From assembly GCA_044221335.1 (NCBI GenBank), contig JBGAPI010000022.1, forward strand, positions 1-64,000: a DNA stretch of 64,000 nt. The letters run 5' to 3'. Positions within the stretch are counted from its first letter, which is position 1. Each line of letters begins with the position of its first letter. The translations under genes and the position numbers were made by a program. Below the pieces are notes generated by a model. It ran no database searches. It saw only the letters and a list, made by a program, of their open reading frames with translations, and was not told the DNA's origin. The DNA is from JBGAPI01 sp044221335 (GTDB lineage Bacteria; Pseudomonadota; Gammaproteobacteria; Xanthomonadales; Ahniellaceae). Positions 33,817 through 42,260 of the stretch are shown in pieces.

Positions 33817-34239
33817 CTACTCCCGCGACGTCCGCGGTTCCCGCAGATCGCAGAAGTGGCCGTGGTAGCTCTTCCGGGCACCCGATGCGCCGGAACCCGC
33901 AAGGTCATCGCGGGCGGGACCATGGGACGAGGCGGAGATCAGGTACGACCGACCCGCCGCGAACGCCAGCGGTTCGAGATCGCATGATGCACCGCCCTGC
34001 CCGAAGTCGACGGAGATTCGCTCGGACGCGGGGCTCTGATGCATCCTGTCTACGGTGAAGGTCACGTGTGCGCGATGGACGCGATGCTCCTCCGACCCGA
34101 GGACATCCACGACGGTGCCCTCGAACACGACGTCCGGCTTCGACCCGGCCACGTCGGCGAGTGTCCGAGGCTTGTCGCACCCGCATGCATGGGCGCCGGT
34201 CGCGACCAGCAACGACGCCAGACACAGGGCCGACAGCAT
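33817..34239 (-). CDS. Cysteine-rich secreted protein of unknown function
   Basis: A 140-aa protein with a signal peptide (about residues 1-18, LLVATGAHA). The mature protein begins CGCDKPRTLADV and continues with a beta-strand-rich region (VVFEGTVVDV, RAHVTFTVDRM, ISVDFGQGGASCD, SYLISASS) ending near HGHFCDLR. The CxC start and strand order resemble the netrin/TIMP-like (NTR) fold found in small bacterial exported proteins, but this is a pattern-level guess. The start at 34239 lacks a strong ribosome binding site. It is convergent with the phoD unit. Confidence 0.65.
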   Translation of the reverse strand: MLSALCLASLLVATGAHACGCDKPRTLADVAGSKPDVVFEGTVVDVLGSEEHRVHRAHVTFTVDRMHQSPASERISVDFGQGGASCDLEPLAFAAGRSYLISASSHGPARDDLAGSGASGARKSYHGHFCDLREPRTSRE

Positions 34240-34486
34240 TTCGGATCCAGTCGTCCTGATCGTCTGCCCTGAGGTCTGATGGAGGGACGCGTCGCTGTCC
34301 CCAGGCATCGGCTCGCGCGCCTCGAAGCGCTCGCACATCGATCCGGGCGAGCGTCGACAGCTCCGCACCGCCCCCGCAGATCCGGGTCGATCTCCCGGTT
34401 CCACCCCGCCGTTCGGCAACCTCCGGGGGTGCCGCCATCCCGAATGGCGCGCCATTCCCCGGCACAATTCGCAACGGGCTCCGGGA

Positions 34487-35137
34487 ATGGACACCACCTT
34501 GCGAACGCTCGCCGAACTGATCTCCCCCGATTCCGCGCTACCGCTGTTGCGCGACTGGATCTCCGCGGCGCAAAACTCCGTCGCCACGCTGGAACCGTCG
34601 CCGGCACGTGCGGACGCCCTGCTACGGACACAGGTCACAACCCGCTCGCCGATGGGAGCGCTGGTGTATGAAACCGGTGGCGTGCTGATCGACCACGGCT
34701 GGCTGCGATTTCTCGGCTCCGGCCACCCGCGGCTCCAGCGGTCCCTGCCGTCATGGAACGACGGCAAGGCGGACGGCTTCCTGTTGTTCGCGGATGACGC
34801 GGCAGGCGGCTTTTTCGCACTCAATGGTGGCGCGTTCGACGGTGACACCGGCGGCGTCCACTACTGGCCGCCGGACTCACTCTCCTGGGAAGCACTGGAC
34901 GTCGGCTACTCGGAATTCTTCGCCTGGAGCCTGTCGGAGCGTCTGTCGACGTTCTACGCGCCCCTGCGATGGGCGAATTGGCGCTCCGATCTTGCGACGC
35001 TCGCGGCGGACGAGTGTGTCTCGTTCTACCCGCCACTTTGGGCGAAGGAAGGCTCGGTGGAAGGCAGCGACCGGCGACGCGTCCCGATCGAAGAAGCGTT
35101 CGGCCTCAAACGCGAGATCGCGCGTACGATGCGGTGA
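34487..35137 (+). CDS. DUF2625 family protein
   Basis: A 216-aa cytoplasmic protein. GGVLIDHGWLRFLGSG, GFLLFADDAAGGFFALNGGAF and VHYWPPDSLSWEALDVGYSEF are the signatures I associate with DUF2625, a family of unknown function. No signal peptide or membrane segment is present. The start at 34487 has CCGGGA just upstream. It stands alone between a divergent small secreted-protein gene and the convergent sigma/cupin pair. Confidence 0.8.
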   Translation: MDTTLRTLAELISPDSALPLLRDWISAAQNSVATLEPSPARADALLRTQVTTRSPMGALVYETGGVLIDHGWLRFLGSGHPRLQRSLPSWNDGKADGFLLFADDAAGGFFALNGGAFDGDTGGVHYWPPDSLSWEALDVGYSEFFAWSLSERLSTFYAPLRWANWRSDLATLAADECVSFYPPLWAKEGSVEGSDRRRVPIEEAFGLKREIARTMR

Positions 35138-35200
35138 TGCAACGACTCGGCACCGGAGCGGGCATCCGTTCGAAACGGGCCGTCACTGCGGCTTCGGCTC

Positions 35201-35686
35201 TCACGCCACGCCGGCGAACAGTGCTTCCATCTGCGGATTGAGATCCGCCCGGATCATCAGCAAGGCCCCATCGCGCGACGCGAACTGGGTGTGGTGCAGG
35301 CCGGCGCAGGCGAGGAGATAGTCGCCCTTGACGTAGTCGCGGCCGGACCACTGGATGGCGCCGTCGAGGATCAGGCATTCCTCGTCGTCGTGATGGTCGT
35401 GCTCGGGCAGCACCGCGCCCGGCGCGAGGCGCCACAGCGAGGTGTAGCTGCCGTTCTTGCGGTCGATCCTGAGTGGCTTGATGTCGACCTTCGCCGACAC
35501 CCGGATCCAGTCGCCCTCGTCGGCCAGCACCAGCCGCATCGCGGCCGGCTGGACGGTGACGGCACGGGCCATGACGCGTTCCTTCAGTCCCGCCGGGAGG
35601 GCTTGCCCGGTCGAAGCAATGCCCGCGGCCAGGGTCGCGACGTCGGCGTCTTCCAACGCATCGGTTCGGCGGCGCGGGTCATTCAT
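35201..35686 (-). CDS. ChrR-like cupin, possible anti-sigma factor
   Basis: A 161-aa protein with a cupin domain (about residues 65-160) carrying the metal-binding pattern EHDHHDDEECLILDG. The short N-terminal part (LEDADVATLAAGIAS...LPAGLKERVMARAV) resembles the tail of ChrR-type anti-sigma domains but lacks their zinc-binding His/Cys residues. It overlaps the ECF sigma gene by eight bases and has GGAGA eight bases before ATG 35686, so the two are coupled. In Rhodobacter, ChrR holds sigma E and releases it on singlet oxygen; the same logic is plausible here. Confidence 0.85.
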   Translation of the reverse strand: MNDPRRRTDALEDADVATLAAGIASTGQALPAGLKERVMARAVTVQPAAMRLVLADEGDWIRVSAKVDIKPLRIDRKNGSYTSLWRLAPGAVLPEHDHHDDEECLILDGAIQWSGRDYVKGDYLLACAGLHHTQFASRDGALLMIRADLNPQMEALFAGVA

Positions 35687-36278
35687 GGCTGAGGTCTCCA
35701 AGGCATTCCTTCACTTTCTGCAGGCCGCGGCGGATGTGCGACTTGACCGTGCCGAGCGGCAATCCGGTGCGTTCCGCGATTTCCTGGTGTGACAGGTCGT
35801 CGATGAACGCCATCCGAATCAGCGCGCGCGGCTGCTCGCCCAGTTCCAGCAATGCCGCATGGACGGCCGTTCCGGAGGTCATCAGGTCGAGCAGGTCGGC
35901 CACCGTGCGGTCTTCACGGTCCGTATACGCCTCGTGTGCCTCGTCCGGATGCAGCGGCTCCAGGCGCACGTGTTCGCGACGGCGGCGCTTGATGTCCAGC
36001 GCCCGGGTATGAGCGATAACGGACAACCAGGCCATGACCGAACCCCGGTCGACCGAATATTGCCGGGAACGTTCCCAGGCCTGCTGGTAACAATCGCAAA
36101 CCGCCTCCTCCGCATCGGCGACACTGCCGAGCACGCGGAACGCGATCGCGTAGACGCGATCGATCGAGAGGTCGTAGAGCCGCGAGAAGGCCCCCTGGTC
36201 GGCGCGCTGGATGCGCGTCATCAAGGACACCAGCGTGGTGTCGCGATCGAGATCAGTCAAGGAAACTACCGCTGCCAT
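35679..36278 (-). CDS. ECF-type RNA polymerase sigma factor
   Basis: A 199-aa sigma-70 family protein with region 2 (FSRLYDLSIDRVYAIAFRVLG, then DAEEAVCDCYQQAWE) and region 4 with its helix-turn-helix (LSHQEIAERTGLPLGTVKSHIRRG). Being paired with a ChrR-like cupin places it near the ECF11/RpoE-ChrR group that responds to singlet oxygen or oxidative stress. The ATG at 36278 has AGGTGG about seven bases upstream; an in-frame GTG at 36287 is an alternative. Targets are unknown. Confidence 0.94.
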   Translation of the reverse strand: MAAVVSLTDLDRDTTLVSLMTRIQRADQGAFSRLYDLSIDRVYAIAFRVLGSVADAEEAVCDCYQQAWERSRQYSVDRGSVMAWLSVIAHTRALDIKRRRREHVRLEPLHPDEAHEAYTDREDRTVADLLDLMTSGTAVHAALLELGEQPRALIRMAFIDDLSHQEIAERTGLPLGTVKSHIRRGLQKVKECLGDLSHE

Positions 36279-36456
36279 ACGCCCCACCTGCGCCCCTGAA
36301 TTCTAGCGAGCGACCGTGAAAACCGCCTGATGATTTCACTGCATCCGGATCGCGGAAACCAGCGTACTCGCTTCTTATCGGCCGCGTCCGCTCGCGCGCA
36401 TCGACCTGCGCGCGACGCGGGCTCGCGGGGCGCCGGCGACCGGCGCCTGCGCCGGT

Positions 36457-37062
36457 TCACATCGGCGCGGTGATCGTGATCGACGGGTCGTACTCGTAGT
36501 GCTGCGTGGTCGTCGACTTGCGGCCCATCGCCTCGCCGTCGACCACCATCTGCAGGATGCGCTGCTCGGCGCTGTCGATCCAGACCTTGATGTGCGCCTT
36601 CGACTTCACGCCCATCGCCTCGCCGTCGGCGTCGTAGCTGTAGGCATGCGCCGCGTGCCCGTCGACCGACTCCGCGCCGAGGTCCTGGACATTGCTGATC
36701 GTGTCCTGGCTGCGCTTGCGGCCTTCCTCGGTGAACTGCTGGATCATCTTCCCCATGTCGATCGGGGAACGCATCCACTGGCCGCCCGGCCTCATGAAGC
36801 TGCCGCTCGGCAGCACGATGGCCTCCATCTGGTCGGACTTGATGTGGTAGCGGTCCGGAAGCTGGATCTCCACCGTCTGGCTCATCTTCCTGCCGCCGGC
36901 ATCGATCTCGGAGCGGATGCGCAGCTTGCCGCCGGCGTAGGTCGCGCGGTAGGCGGACAACACGTCGTCGCGGGCGTCGGCGCGACTGTCACCGGCAGCG
37001 ACGGCGGCGAGCACCGCCGCCAGCAGGGCGACGCGGGGAACGGGCTTGCAGAACTTCGACAT
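36457..37062 (-). CDS. LolA-like exported protein
   Basis: A 201-aa protein with a signal peptide (about residues 1-29, VLAAVAAGDSRADA). The mature region has the half-barrel pattern of LolA/outer-membrane lipoprotein sorting proteins: ..DVLSAYRATYAGGKLRIRSEI..VEIQLPDRYHIKSDQMEAIVLPSGSFMR, and a strand series near HAYSYDADGEAMGVKSKAHIKVWID. It is not LolA itself. Function is unknown, perhaps lipid or small-molecule handling in the periplasm. The ATG at 37062 has GGAG seven bases upstream. It is divergent from the leucine dehydrogenase gene. Confidence 0.78.
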   Translation of the reverse strand: MSKFCKPVPRVALLAAVLAAVAAGDSRADARDDVLSAYRATYAGGKLRIRSEIDAGGRKMSQTVEIQLPDRYHIKSDQMEAIVLPSGSFMRPGGQWMRSPIDMGKMIQQFTEEGRKRSQDTISNVQDLGAESVDGHAAHAYSYDADGEAMGVKSKAHIKVWIDSAEQRILQMVVDGEAMGRKSTTTQHYEYDPSITITAPM

Positions 37063-37162
37063 CGGGACACTCCGTGGGAAAAAATCGGCAGGAGGATAGC
37101 AAGTGCGTGCCCGACTCCGGCGGACGCTCCGGCAATCCCGGGGGCGATTCGAACAGCGCTGC

Positions 37163-37191
37163 TTGGGCCCCCCGGGCCGCGCCGCTACAAT
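37163..37191 (+). promoter_or_regulatory. Candidate promoter of leucine dehydrogenase
   Basis: TTGGGC (37163-37168), a 17-bp spacer and TACAAT (37186-37191) match sigma-70 at four of six and five of six positions. They lie 124 bp upstream of the start codon, leaving room for a leader. No operator was identified. Confidence 0.5.
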
Positions 37192-37314
37192 GCGCGCTTC
37201 CGAGCCTCGCCGGGATGTCCAGCAGAGCGAGCGCCGGGAGGGAGTTCCACCCGCAACCACGAATTCAGCGCGGCCACCCCGCCGTCGGCGGCCGCCCGCG
37301 CTTTGGAGCCACGA

Positions 37315-38421
37315 ATGATCTTCGAAACCATCGCCACCTCCGCCCACGAGCAGGTCGTGTTCTGCCAGAACAAGGACGCGGGCCTCAAAGCCATCATCGC
37401 CGTCCACAACTCGGTGCTGGGCCCCGCCCTCGGCGGCCTGCGCATGTGGCCGTACAAGACCGAGCAGGATGCGCTGAACGACGTGCTGCGCCTGTCGCGC
37501 GGCATGACCTACAAGGCCTCGGTGGCCGGCCTCAACCTCGGCGGCGGCAAGGCGGTGATCATCGGCGATCCGTCGAAGGACAAGTCGGAGGCGCTGTTCC
37601 GCGCCTTCGGCCGCTTCGTCAACTCGTTGAACGGCCGCTACATCACGGCCGAGGACGTCGGCATCGACGTCAACGACATGGAATACGTGTTCCGCGAGAC
37701 CGAGTTCGTCACCGGCGTGCACCAGGTGCACGGCGGCTCCGGCGACCCTTCGCCGTTCACCGCCTATGGAACGCTGCAGGGCCTGATGGCCGCACTCAAC
37801 GTCAAGTTCGGCAACGAGGACGTCGGCAAGTACAGCTACGCCGTGCAGGGCGTCGGCCATGTCGGCTTCGAGTTCGTGCGCCTCCTGCGCGAGCAGGGCG
37901 CCAAGGTGTTCGTCACCGACATCAACGCCGACCAGGTGCAGCGTGCGGTCGACGAGCTCGGCGCGGAAGCGGTCGGCCTCGACGACATCTACGACGTGCC
38001 GGCCGACGTCTACTCGCCCTGCGCGCTCGGCGGCACCGTCAATGCCACCACACTGCCGCGCCTCAAGTGCAAGATCATCTGCGGCGCCGCCAACAACCAG
38101 CTGTCGACCGACGCGATCGGCGACGAGGTCGAGAAGCGCGGCCTGCTGTACGCGCCGGACTACGCCGTGAACGCCGGCGGCCTGATGAACGTCTCGCTCG
38201 AGATCGACGGCTACAACCAGGAGCGCGCGATGCGCAACGTCCGCACGATCTACTACAACCTCGGCAAGATCTTCCAGATCGCCAAGCGCGACGGCATCCC
38301 GACCTACAAGGCCGCCGACCGCATGGCCGAAGAGCGGATCCAGCAGATCGGCCGGATCAAGCTGCCGTTCATGGGCAAGAACCAGCCGCAGTTCCTGGGC
38401 CGGATGCGCGGCAACGGCTGA
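37315..38421 (+). CDS. ldh: Leucine dehydrogenase (Glu/Leu/Phe/Val dehydrogenase family)
   Basis: A 368-aa NAD-dependent amino acid dehydrogenase that deaminates leucine, valine or isoleucine to the branched 2-oxo acid. It shows substrate Lys67 (MTYKAS), catalytic Lys79 (GLNLGGGKAVI), the TAEDVGIDVNDM segment, a Rossmann motif VQGVGHVG and CGAANNQL; the length equals Bacillus LeuDH. The start has GGAG six bases upstream. It opens the branched-chain catabolic theme, with isovaleryl-CoA dehydrogenase 0.9 kb downstream. A phenylalanine dehydrogenase cannot be fully excluded from sequence alone. Confidence 0.94.
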   Translation: MIFETIATSAHEQVVFCQNKDAGLKAIIAVHNSVLGPALGGLRMWPYKTEQDALNDVLRLSRGMTYKASVAGLNLGGGKAVIIGDPSKDKSEALFRAFGRFVNSLNGRYITAEDVGIDVNDMEYVFRETEFVTGVHQVHGGSGDPSPFTAYGTLQGLMAALNVKFGNEDVGKYSYAVQGVGHVGFEFVRLLREQGAKVFVTDINADQVQRAVDELGAEAVGLDDIYDVPADVYSPCALGGTVNATTLPRLKCKIICGAANNQLSTDAIGDEVEKRGLLYAPDYAVNAGGLMNVSLEIDGYNQERAMRNVRTIYYNLGKIFQIAKRDGIPTYKAADRMAEERIQQIGRIKLPFMGKNQPQFLGRMRGNG

Positions 38422-38425
38422 GGAC

Positions 38426-39274
38426 ATGGACCGCTCGCGCTTCGCGCGCTTCATCGCGGTGGCGGCACTGGCCGCGGCGTCACTCGCCGCGGCCGCCGCG
38501 ATCCCGCGCGTCGCCTTCGGCACGCGCAGCCTCGCGGTGCCGGAGCCGGCGGGATTCGTCCCGCTGACGCCGACGGCACCGCAGCTGGTCGAGAACATCT
38601 CGAAGTACCTGCCGCAGACCAACCGGATGGTCGAGGTCTACGTCAGTCCCGAGGACGCGAAGGCCCTGGCGGGCGGCGAGGCAAGGGCGCTCGACCACTA
38701 CCTGCAGCTGCAGACGCTGCGCGCGTTCGACGGCACGCCGCTGTCGGCGACCGACTTCGCCACCATGACGGAAAGCGCCGACGCCGAGATGAAGAAGGCG
38801 TTCGGCGACATCGGCCGGAAGGCCGCGGAGCTCGCGCGGCAGGGCAACGAGGCGAACCGTCAGGCGACCGGCGTCGACCCGAAAGTGAGCATGGACAAGC
38901 CGGTCTATCTCGGCGCGACCCGGCGCGAGCCGTGGGCGCTGTTCTTCACGATCAGCTCCCAGGTGAAACTCGGCGACGGCGACCCGGTCACCAAGTACAG
39001 CGCCTGCGCGATGGCGCTGATCAACCATCAGCTGGTCTATGCGTATTCCTTCGCCGACGGCAACTCGCCGGACGCGCGCGCATGGGCCGAGCGTTCGGTG
39101 GCGGCCTGGGCCGAGGCCGTGCATGCCGCCAACCCGGACGATCCGGCGCTGGAGGCGAGCTCGAAGCGCCTCGGCGGATTCGACTGGGCGCGCACCGGCC
39201 GCAGCGGACTCATCGGCGCCCTGATCGGCGCCCTGATCGGCGCCCTGGCCTACCTGAAACGACGCAAGACCTGA
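38426..39274 (+). CDS. Exported protein with C-terminal membrane anchor, unknown function
   Basis: A 282-aa protein with an N-terminal signal or anchor (about residues 1-25) and a mostly helical soluble domain rich in Ala and charged residues. A C-terminal hydrophobic segment reads GLIGALIGALIGALAYL (about 262-278) followed by KRRKT, a classic stop-transfer with a positive cytoplasmic tail. The anchor is encoded by three exact 12-bp repeats (39212-39247). It starts four bases after the leucine dehydrogenase stop with TGAGGAC as ribosome binding site, so the two are probably co-transcribed. No family recognised. Confidence 0.75.
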   Translation: MDRSRFARFIAVAALAAASLAAAAAIPRVAFGTRSLAVPEPAGFVPLTPTAPQLVENISKYLPQTNRMVEVYVSPEDAKALAGGEARALDHYLQLQTLRAFDGTPLSATDFATMTESADAEMKKAFGDIGRKAAELARQGNEANRQATGVDPKVSMDKPVYLGATRREPWALFFTISSQVKLGDGDPVTKYSACAMALINHQLVYAYSFADGNSPDARAWAERSVAAWAEAVHAANPDDPALEASSKRLGGFDWARTGRSGLIGALIGALIGALAYLKRRKT

Positions 39275-39360
39275 CGCGGGCCCGCGCCACGTTCCTGTCC
39301 AGGAATGCGGCGGCGGGCGCGACCGCGGCGACAGCCCCCGATTCCAAGAGACTCACCACG

Positions 39361-40512
39361 ATGCGATCCTTCCCCCTCGGCGAAGAACTCGACCTGCTCC
39401 GTGAATCCGTCCGCGCCTTCGCGGAGAAGGAGATCGCGCCGCGCGCGCAGCAGATCGACCACGACAACTGGTTCCCGCAGGACCTGTGGCCGAAGCTCGG
39501 CGAGATGGGCCTGCTTGGCATCACCCTTCCCGCGGAGTTCGGCGGATCGGAGCTCGGCTACCTCGCCCATGTCGTCGCCCTGGAGGAAATCTCCCGGGCC
39601 TCCGGCGCGATCGGCCTGTCCTACGGCGCACATTCCAACCTGTGCGTCCAGAACCTGTACAACAACGGCAGCGCGGCCCAACGCGCGAAGTACCTGCCGA
39701 AGCTGTGCTCCGGCGAACACAAGGGCGCGCTGGCGATGAGCGAGCCCGGCGCCGGCTCCGACGTGGTCGGCTCGATGGCCTGCCGCGCCGAACTCAAGGG
39801 TGACCACTACGTCGCCAACGGCAGCAAGATGTGGATCACCAACGGTCCCGAGGCGGACGTGCTGGTGGTCTACATGCGCACCGCGCCGAAGGAGTTCAAG
39901 TCGCGCGCGATGACGGCCTTCATCGTCGAGCGCGGGATGAAGGGGTTCCGCACCGCACAGAAGCTCGACAAGCTCGGCATGCGCGGTTCCAACACCTGCG
40001 AACTGGTGTTCGAGGACTGCGAGATCCCGGTCGAGAACGTGCTGGGCGAGGTCAACCAGGGCGTCAAGGTGCTGATGGCGGGCCTCAACACCGAGCGCCT
40101 GGTGCTGTCCGGCGGCCCGATCGGACTGATGCAGGCCGCGATGGACCTGTCGCTGCCGTACCTGCGCGAGCGCAAGCAGTTCGACCAGCCGATCGGGACC
40201 TTCGGCATCATGCAGGCCAAGCTCGCCGACATGTACACGGCCCTGCAGTCCTCGCGCGGCTTCGTCTACTCGGTCGCGCGCGACTACGATGGCGGCCACC
40301 GCTCGCGGGTCGACCCGGCCTCCTGCCTGCTGCACGCCTCGCGCTCCGCCGTCGAGGTCTGCCTCGAGGCGATCCAGTGCCTCGGCGGCAACGGCTACAT
40401 CAACGAGTACCCTGCCGGTCGCCTGCTGCGCGACGCCAAGCTCTACGAGATCGGCGCCGGCACCAACGAGATCCGCCGGATGCTGATCGGCCGCGAGCTC
40501 TTCTCCGGGTAG
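39361..40512 (+). CDS. liuA: Isovaleryl-CoA dehydrogenase
   Basis: A 383-aa acyl-CoA dehydrogenase for the third step of leucine breakdown (isovaleryl-CoA to 3-methylcrotonyl-CoA). AMSEPGAGSDVVGSM and WITNGPEADVLVVY are family motifs. The catalytic base is the internal Glu245 in GLNTERLVLSGGP, as in isovaleryl-CoA dehydrogenases, while the C-terminal position used by other family members reads EIGAGTNEIRR without that Glu. This separates it from the dehydrogenase at 12567. It lies 86 bp after the membrane-anchored protein gene, in line with leucine dehydrogenase. Confidence 0.95.
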   Translation: MRSFPLGEELDLLRESVRAFAEKEIAPRAQQIDHDNWFPQDLWPKLGEMGLLGITLPAEFGGSELGYLAHVVALEEISRASGAIGLSYGAHSNLCVQNLYNNGSAAQRAKYLPKLCSGEHKGALAMSEPGAGSDVVGSMACRAELKGDHYVANGSKMWITNGPEADVLVVYMRTAPKEFKSRAMTAFIVERGMKGFRTAQKLDKLGMRGSNTCELVFEDCEIPVENVLGEVNQGVKVLMAGLNTERLVLSGGPIGLMQAAMDLSLPYLRERKQFDQPIGTFGIMQAKLADMYTALQSSRGFVYSVARDYDGGHRSRVDPASCLLHASRSAVEVCLEAIQCLGGNGYINEYPAGRLLRDAKLYEIGAGTNEIRRMLIGRELFSG

Positions 40513-40693
40513 TCGACTTCGTCGATCACCCCAGGAAAAAGCTCTTCGGGATCAATCGACTTTCCGCGGCCCGGCCGCGGATTCGGGATGGCGCGCGGCG
40601 CCATCCCCCGCCGGCGTGAATAGTTCATTCGAAGCACCGCCTTGCACCGGCGGTCGTGTAGACTCGGGAAGACTCCCAACCCTCCCGCGCCGC

Positions 40694-42199
40694 ATGGACT
40701 TCGCACCCGAAACCAGCGCCAAGGTGTTGCCCTGGAAGGTCCTGATCGTCGACGACGAGCCGGAAGTCCACAATGTCACGCGGCTGGTGCTGTCCGGCTT
40801 CCGCTTCGAACAGCGGCCGCTGGAATTCCTGTCGGCCTACTCGGCGCGCGAGGCGCGCGACACCATCCGCATGCACCCCGACGTCGCGGTGATGCTGCTC
40901 GACGTGGTGATGGAGACCGACCAGGCCGGACTCGAGGTGGTGCGCTTCGTCCGCGAGGAACTCGCGAACAGCTTCGTCCGCATCGTGCTGCGCACCGGCC
41001 AGCCCGGCCAGGCGCCGGAACACGATGTCATCACCAACTACGACATCAACGACTACAAGGACAAGACCGAGCTGACCGCGCAGAAGCTGGCGACGACGAT
41101 GTTCGCCGCGTTGCGCGCGTTCCGCGACATCATGACGATCGAGGCCAACAAGCGCGGCCTCGAGCGGGTGGTGACGGCCTCGGCCTACATCTTCTCGCAG
41201 GAGCACAGCCACGAATTCGCCTCGGCGGTGCTGACTCAGCTCGCCGGCCTGGTCGGGCTCGACCACGGCGCGCTGTACTGCAAGATCGCCAATCCCGGCG
41301 AGCAGGAACCCGAGCACTTCATCGTCGCGGCCGCCACCGGCGACTACGAGCGCTACGCCGCGGCCAACGCCGACGAGCACCTGCCGCAGCACATCGCGCA
41401 GTCGCTGCGCGAGGCCTACCAGAACAAGCGGCACCTGTTCCGCAACGACCACTACGTGCTGCATTTCACCGACACCCAGCGCTCCGAGAGCCTGCTCTAC
41501 GTCGGCGAGGCCTGGGATCTCAAGGACCTCGACTACAAGCTGGTGGAGGTGTTCTGCACCAACGTGTCGATCGCCTTCGAGAACCTGCATCTCAACCAGG
41601 AACTGTTCGACTCGCAGCTGGAGATGATCTGCCTGCTCGCCGGTGCCGCGGAGTCGCGCTCGAAGGAGACCGCCAACCACGTCAAGCGCGTCGGCCTGCT
41701 CGCCGAGTTCTTCGCGCGCGAGGTCGGAATGGACGACAAGGGCGCCGAGGCCCTGCGCTTCGCCGCTCCGCTGCACGACATCGGCAAGATCGCGATCCCG
41801 GATGCCATCCTCAACAAGCCCGGCGCGCATACGGCGGAAGAGGCCGCGATCATGCGCACTCACGCCGAACAGGGCGCGGCAATGCTGGCGCAGTCGAAAC
41901 GCTCGCTGCTGAAGCTCGCCGCCGAGGTCGCGCTGACCCACCACGAGAACTGGGACGGCAGCGGTTATCCGCGCGGGCTGGCCGGCGAGCAGATCCCGAT
42001 CTCCGGTCGGATCACCATGCTGGCCGACGTCTACGACGCACTCGGCAGCCAGCGCTGCTACAAGGATCCGTGGCCGTCCGAGCGCATCCGCGAGTTCATT
42101 AACGCCCAGCGCGCCGTGAAGTTCGATCCCAAGCTGGTCGATCTGCTGTTCGCCAACTGGGACAAGGCGGAAGCGGTACGGCGGCTGCTGCCGGATTGA
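40694..42199 (+). CDS. Response regulator with DUF3369 and HD-GYP phosphodiesterase domain
   Basis: A 501-aa cytoplasmic signalling protein. The receiver domain (about 12-135) has the acidic pocket VDDE (20-22) and phospho-acceptor Asp70 (MLLDVVM). A DUF3369 sensory domain follows (about 150-310), then HD-GYP (about 325-500) with HDIGKIAIPD (about 362), RTHAEQG and HHENWDGSGYP. HD-GYP proteins of this layout degrade cyclic-di-GMP. No histidine kinase is adjacent. The start at 40694 lies at the usual receiver N terminus but has no clear ribosome binding site; an in-frame GTG at 40616 is possible. Confidence 0.94.
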   Translation: MDFAPETSAKVLPWKVLIVDDEPEVHNVTRLVLSGFRFEQRPLEFLSAYSAREARDTIRMHPDVAVMLLDVVMETDQAGLEVVRFVREELANSFVRIVLRTGQPGQAPEHDVITNYDINDYKDKTELTAQKLATTMFAALRAFRDIMTIEANKRGLERVVTASAYIFSQEHSHEFASAVLTQLAGLVGLDHGALYCKIANPGEQEPEHFIVAAATGDYERYAAANADEHLPQHIAQSLREAYQNKRHLFRNDHYVLHFTDTQRSESLLYVGEAWDLKDLDYKLVEVFCTNVSIAFENLHLNQELFDSQLEMICLLAGAAESRSKETANHVKRVGLLAEFFAREVGMDDKGAEALRFAAPLHDIGKIAIPDAILNKPGAHTAEEAAIMRTHAEQGAAMLAQSKRSLLKLAAEVALTHHENWDGSGYPRGLAGEQIPISGRITMLADVYDALGSQRCYKDPWPSERIREFINAQRAVKFDPKLVDLLFANWDKAEAVRRLLPD

Positions 42200-42260
42200 G
42201 GCGGCGAGTCCGATCGCTCCAGTCCCGCTAGACCACGACAGCCGATACCCGCAACCACCG

